DNA from: an uncultured Caulobacteraceae bacterium
GTDB lineage: Bacteria > Pseudomonadota > Alphaproteobacteria > Caulobacterales > Caulobacteraceae
Direction of reading: 5' to 3'
Assembly (NCBI GenBank): GCA_937910255.1
Contig: CALEOQ010000056.1
Span: forward strand, 1 to 15,391
Length of the DNA: 15,391 nucleotides
Position 1 is the stretch's first letter, and the number at the start of each line of letters is the position of its first letter. The notes below the pieces were generated by a model. It saw only the letters and a program-made list of their open reading frames with translations. It ran no database searches and was not told the DNA's origin. Of this stretch, positions 13,277-15,391 are shown piece by piece. The translations under genes were made by a program, and so were the position numbers.

Positions 13277-15253
13277 CTAGGCGGCGCCCGGCAGGCTGTC
13301 GTCCTCGTCGGGCCGCAGGCTCTCGACCGACTGCGGCGCCAAATATTCGTCGGCGTCGATCGCCTCCTGTGGAGGGGCTTCCACCGGAACCTCGATCGGC
13401 GTAATCGCCTGGTGCGGCGCGGGCGCCGCCTTCACCGGCCGCACCCCCTTCCAGTCGATCGTCGCCGTCCCGGGCAGATCCGCCTTCCCCCGGGACTGTC
13501 GGACCTTCGCCGGCACGCCGTGGAAATAATCGCCCGTGCGATCCTGGAAGAAGGGTTCCTCATAGTAGCGGATCTTGTCGGCCAGAATCGGCTTGCAGTT
13601 GTTGACGAACAGGAACTGCTTGCGGTCGTCGAGGCCCCGGACGTCCTCCTCCGAGAGGATGTAGCGCTGCTGTTCCGACTGCGACGTCGAGCGGTGCGCC
13701 CGGCCAAACAGAGTGCGCGGATCGCTGAAGCTCTCGCGCATTTCCAGCGCCTTGCCGGCGCGCCGCACGACCTTCTCGATGCTGGTCGGCTCCGACGTCG
13801 CGAAGGCGGCGGTGATGTGCATGTTGTCGAACAGGGGCGTGCGGTCGCCGTACTTCGAGAACACGTCGTTGAAGCTCTGGCAGATCAGGTGGGCGGTGAT
13901 GCCGTAGCCGGCCATCTCCCCCATCGCGTTCTCCAGGAACGGCAGGCTGCCGAGCTTGGGGAACTCGTCGAGCATCAATAGCAGGCGATGCAGCTTCTTT
14001 CGGCCCCGGCTGTCGACGTGTTCGCTTTCCATCAGGCTGTTGATCGTCTGGCGCGTGAACACCCGCACCAGGAACGCCAGTCGGTCGGCGTGGGCCTGCG
14101 GGGTGATCATGTAGAAGCTCACCGGCGCGGTCGAACATACCAGGTCGCCGATCGAGAAATCCGACCAGCTGGTGGCGTATTCCACCAGCGGATCGGCCCA
14201 CAGCGACAGCGACGCCCGGCAGGTGGCCAGCACGCTCGACTTCACCCGCTCATCGAGGTTGGCCAGCGCCGTGGCCCCCAGGAGCACCTCCGGATGGACC
14301 TCCGGGATCGGCTCTCCGTCGAGCCCCCGCGCCTTGCCGTCCGGCGCATGATAGTCCGGCCGATGGCGATGCAGCGTGCGCTGCATCGCGTGTAGGGTCG
14401 CATCGATGTTGATCAGCAGCCGCCGCACCTGGGCGAGGTTCTTGCGCTCGTCCGGCTCGCTGTAGAGCACGTGCAGGATCACGGCGGTGAAGAAGTCCGT
14501 GGCGCTCTGGTCCCAGAAGTTCAGGTCGCCGGCCTTGCGGCCCAGGGGGTCGACCAGGATGCCGACCACGTTCTGGATGTCGGCGATCTCCATCGGCCCC
14601 TTGCGGACCTCGAACAGCGGGTTCCAGCGCACGGTGTTGGGGTCGGTCGGCGCGAAGTAGAAGACGTGGCTGAAGGTCTTCCGATGGTCGGCGGTGATGT
14701 GCCAGAGCTCGCCCTTGCGATCATAGATGAAGGCGCTTTCCGGCCAGGAGACCAGGGTCGGGACCACATGCCCCGCGCCCTTCCCGCTGCGCGAGGCGCC
14801 GACGATGATGGCGTGCTCGATGCCGCGGTAGGCCAGGTAGCGATCGCCGAACCGCCCCAACACCCGGCCGCTCAGCTGCTTGCCGGTCTGGACCAGTTTC
14901 GCCCGTTCGACATCGAGCATCGTCGCCCAGGCGCCCTGGCCGAACTTCGGCGGCGAGCGGCGCAGGCGCCGGCTCAAACCGATGGCCGCCATCGCCGGGA
15001 TGAACAGGATCGCCAGCGGCAGGAAGGCCGCCATCTCGAAGGCGTCGGGATAGGTCCGGGCATAGCGGCCGTACCAGCCGATGAAGGCCCACGGCGGATA
15101 GATCCGCACTGCCCCGACGTCGATGAGACCGGCGCCGAACTCGCGCGGATAGTGGAAGGCGTGGGCCACATATTGCGTCGACAGGGCCCCGGCCAGCAGC
15201 AGCAAGACCGCGGTCGCCGGGAGCAGGATGCGCGCCTTCTGGGCCTTGGTCAT
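13277..15253 (-). CDS. traG: TraG/VirD4-family type IV coupling protein
   Basis: Membrane-anchored ATPase of 658 residues that delivers the relaxase-DNA complex to the secretion channel. Start at 15253 (MTKAQKARILLPATAVLLLL) gives membrane helices at ~9-27 and ~73-92, followed by the motor with Walker A VGASRSGKGAG (151-161) and Walker B LLLMLDEFPKLGSLP (424-438), then the TraG block GITAHLICQSFNDVFSKYG. The frame stays open upstream to the contig edge, but everything before 15291 in that extension is translated adapter, including the well-known artefact peptide FFFQAEDGIRD; it must not be annotated as protein. The acidic, proline-rich tail (after ~600) is usual for TraG. Native sequence stops only ~38 bp before the start codon, so promoter and upstream partners such as a relaxase are off the contig. 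Confidence 0.93.
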   Translation of the reverse strand: MTKAQKARILLPATAVLLLLAGALSTQYVAHAFHYPREFGAGLIDVGAVRIYPPWAFIGWYGRYARTYPDAFEMAAFLPLAILFIPAMAAIGLSRRLRRSPPKFGQGAWATMLDVERAKLVQTGKQLSGRVLGRFGDRYLAYRGIEHAIIVGASRSGKGAGHVVPTLVSWPESAFIYDRKGELWHITADHRKTFSHVFYFAPTDPNTVRWNPLFEVRKGPMEIADIQNVVGILVDPLGRKAGDLNFWDQSATDFFTAVILHVLYSEPDERKNLAQVRRLLINIDATLHAMQRTLHRHRPDYHAPDGKARGLDGEPIPEVHPEVLLGATALANLDERVKSSVLATCRASLSLWADPLVEYATSWSDFSIGDLVCSTAPVSFYMITPQAHADRLAFLVRVFTRQTINSLMESEHVDSRGRKKLHRLLLMLDEFPKLGSLPFLENAMGEMAGYGITAHLICQSFNDVFSKYGDRTPLFDNMHITAAFATSEPTSIEKVVRRAGKALEMRESFSDPRTLFGRAHRSTSQSEQQRYILSEEDVRGLDDRKQFLFVNNCKPILADKIRYYEEPFFQDRTGDYFHGVPAKVRQSRGKADLPGTATIDWKGVRPVKAAPAPHQAITPIEVPVEAPPQEAIDADEYLAPQSVESLRPDEDDSLPGAA

Positions 15254-15291
15254 CGCACGCGCGCCTCTACCGTCCGGGGAACAGGTTGCGG

Positions 15292-15391
15292 AGATCGGAA
15301 GAGCACACGTCTGAACTCCAGTCACGTCGTAATCTCGTATGCCGTCTTCTGCTTGAAAAAAAAAACCCATCCCTCCCCCCCCCGCCACTTC
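15292..15391. other. Sequencing-adapter artefact at right contig end (not genomic)
   Basis: From AGATCGGAAGAGC at 15292 the sequence is an exact Illumina TruSeq index adapter: common part, the six-base index GTCGTA at 15326-15331, then ATCTCGTATGCC through GCTTG at 15355. Poly-A (15356-15365) and a C-rich tail (15366-15391) follow, as expected when a read runs past the adapter end. Confidence 0.98.

Noticed and set aside
1..15391. CRISPR arrays, tRNA or rRNA genes, riboswitches, integrase or complete insertion sequences
   Set aside because: I looked for spaced direct repeats, tRNA-like ends and transposase or recombinase motifs and found none that I can support.

Overview
This window is one short contig, probably from a metagenome or draft assembly. 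It appears to come from a high-GC alphaproteobacterium. Caulobacterales (Caulobacter, Phenylobacterium or Brevundimonas type) is my best guess from base composition, protein flavour and the GCCGCAGGC-type intergenic hairpins, but that is inference. The content is accessory DNA: metal resistance cassettes, a toxin-antitoxin pair, an orphan antitoxin and part of a conjugation module. A plasmid or integrative conjugative element is likely.

Both contig ends are artificial. Bases 30-87 are an error-ridden Illumina P5/TruSeq universal adapter, and 15292-15355 is an intact TruSeq index adapter followed by poly-A and a C-rich tail. Native sequence therefore runs from about 88 to 15291. These ends create two false protein N-termini, on CzcC and on TraG.

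Layout: (1) 88-6999, plus strand: a tightly packed operon czcC (5' cut off), czcB, czcA and an MFS exporter with a histidine-rich tail. The first three form a tripartite RND pump for divalent metal cations. (2) 7023-8441: a mercury-type cassette. A GDCCVxC protein and merT lie on the minus strand, divergent from merR on the plus strand. A classic MerR promoter with a 19-bp spacer and a perfect dyad lies between them. Downstream of the cassette sits only the last ~25 codons of a ynfA-like gene. No merA or merP is present. (3) 8442-9850: a BASS/ACR3-like arsenic-type transporter (minus strand), coupled to a small cysteine-rich ORF and flanked by two exact 17-bp copies of a GC-rich hairpin repeat. 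(4) 9977-12253, plus strand: an AbiEi-like DUF6088 antitoxin with no toxin partner, then a complete hipBA module under an operator-rich AT-rich promoter. (5) 12298-15253, minus strand: traG followed by trbB, the coupling ATPase and secretion ATPase of a Trb-type conjugation system. It is cut by the contig end upstream. Downstream, hipA lies where trbC would be expected.

Taken together, the region looks like a mosaic in which metal cassettes and stability modules have accumulated next to conjugation genes. Several junctions carry remnants: the ynfA tail, the orphan DUF6088 and the shortened trb operon. I found no clearly new system. The points most worth checking are the MerT/GDCCVxC pair without a reductase, the repeat-flanked arsenic cassette, the hairpin-less CzcB adaptor and the substituted HipA active site.
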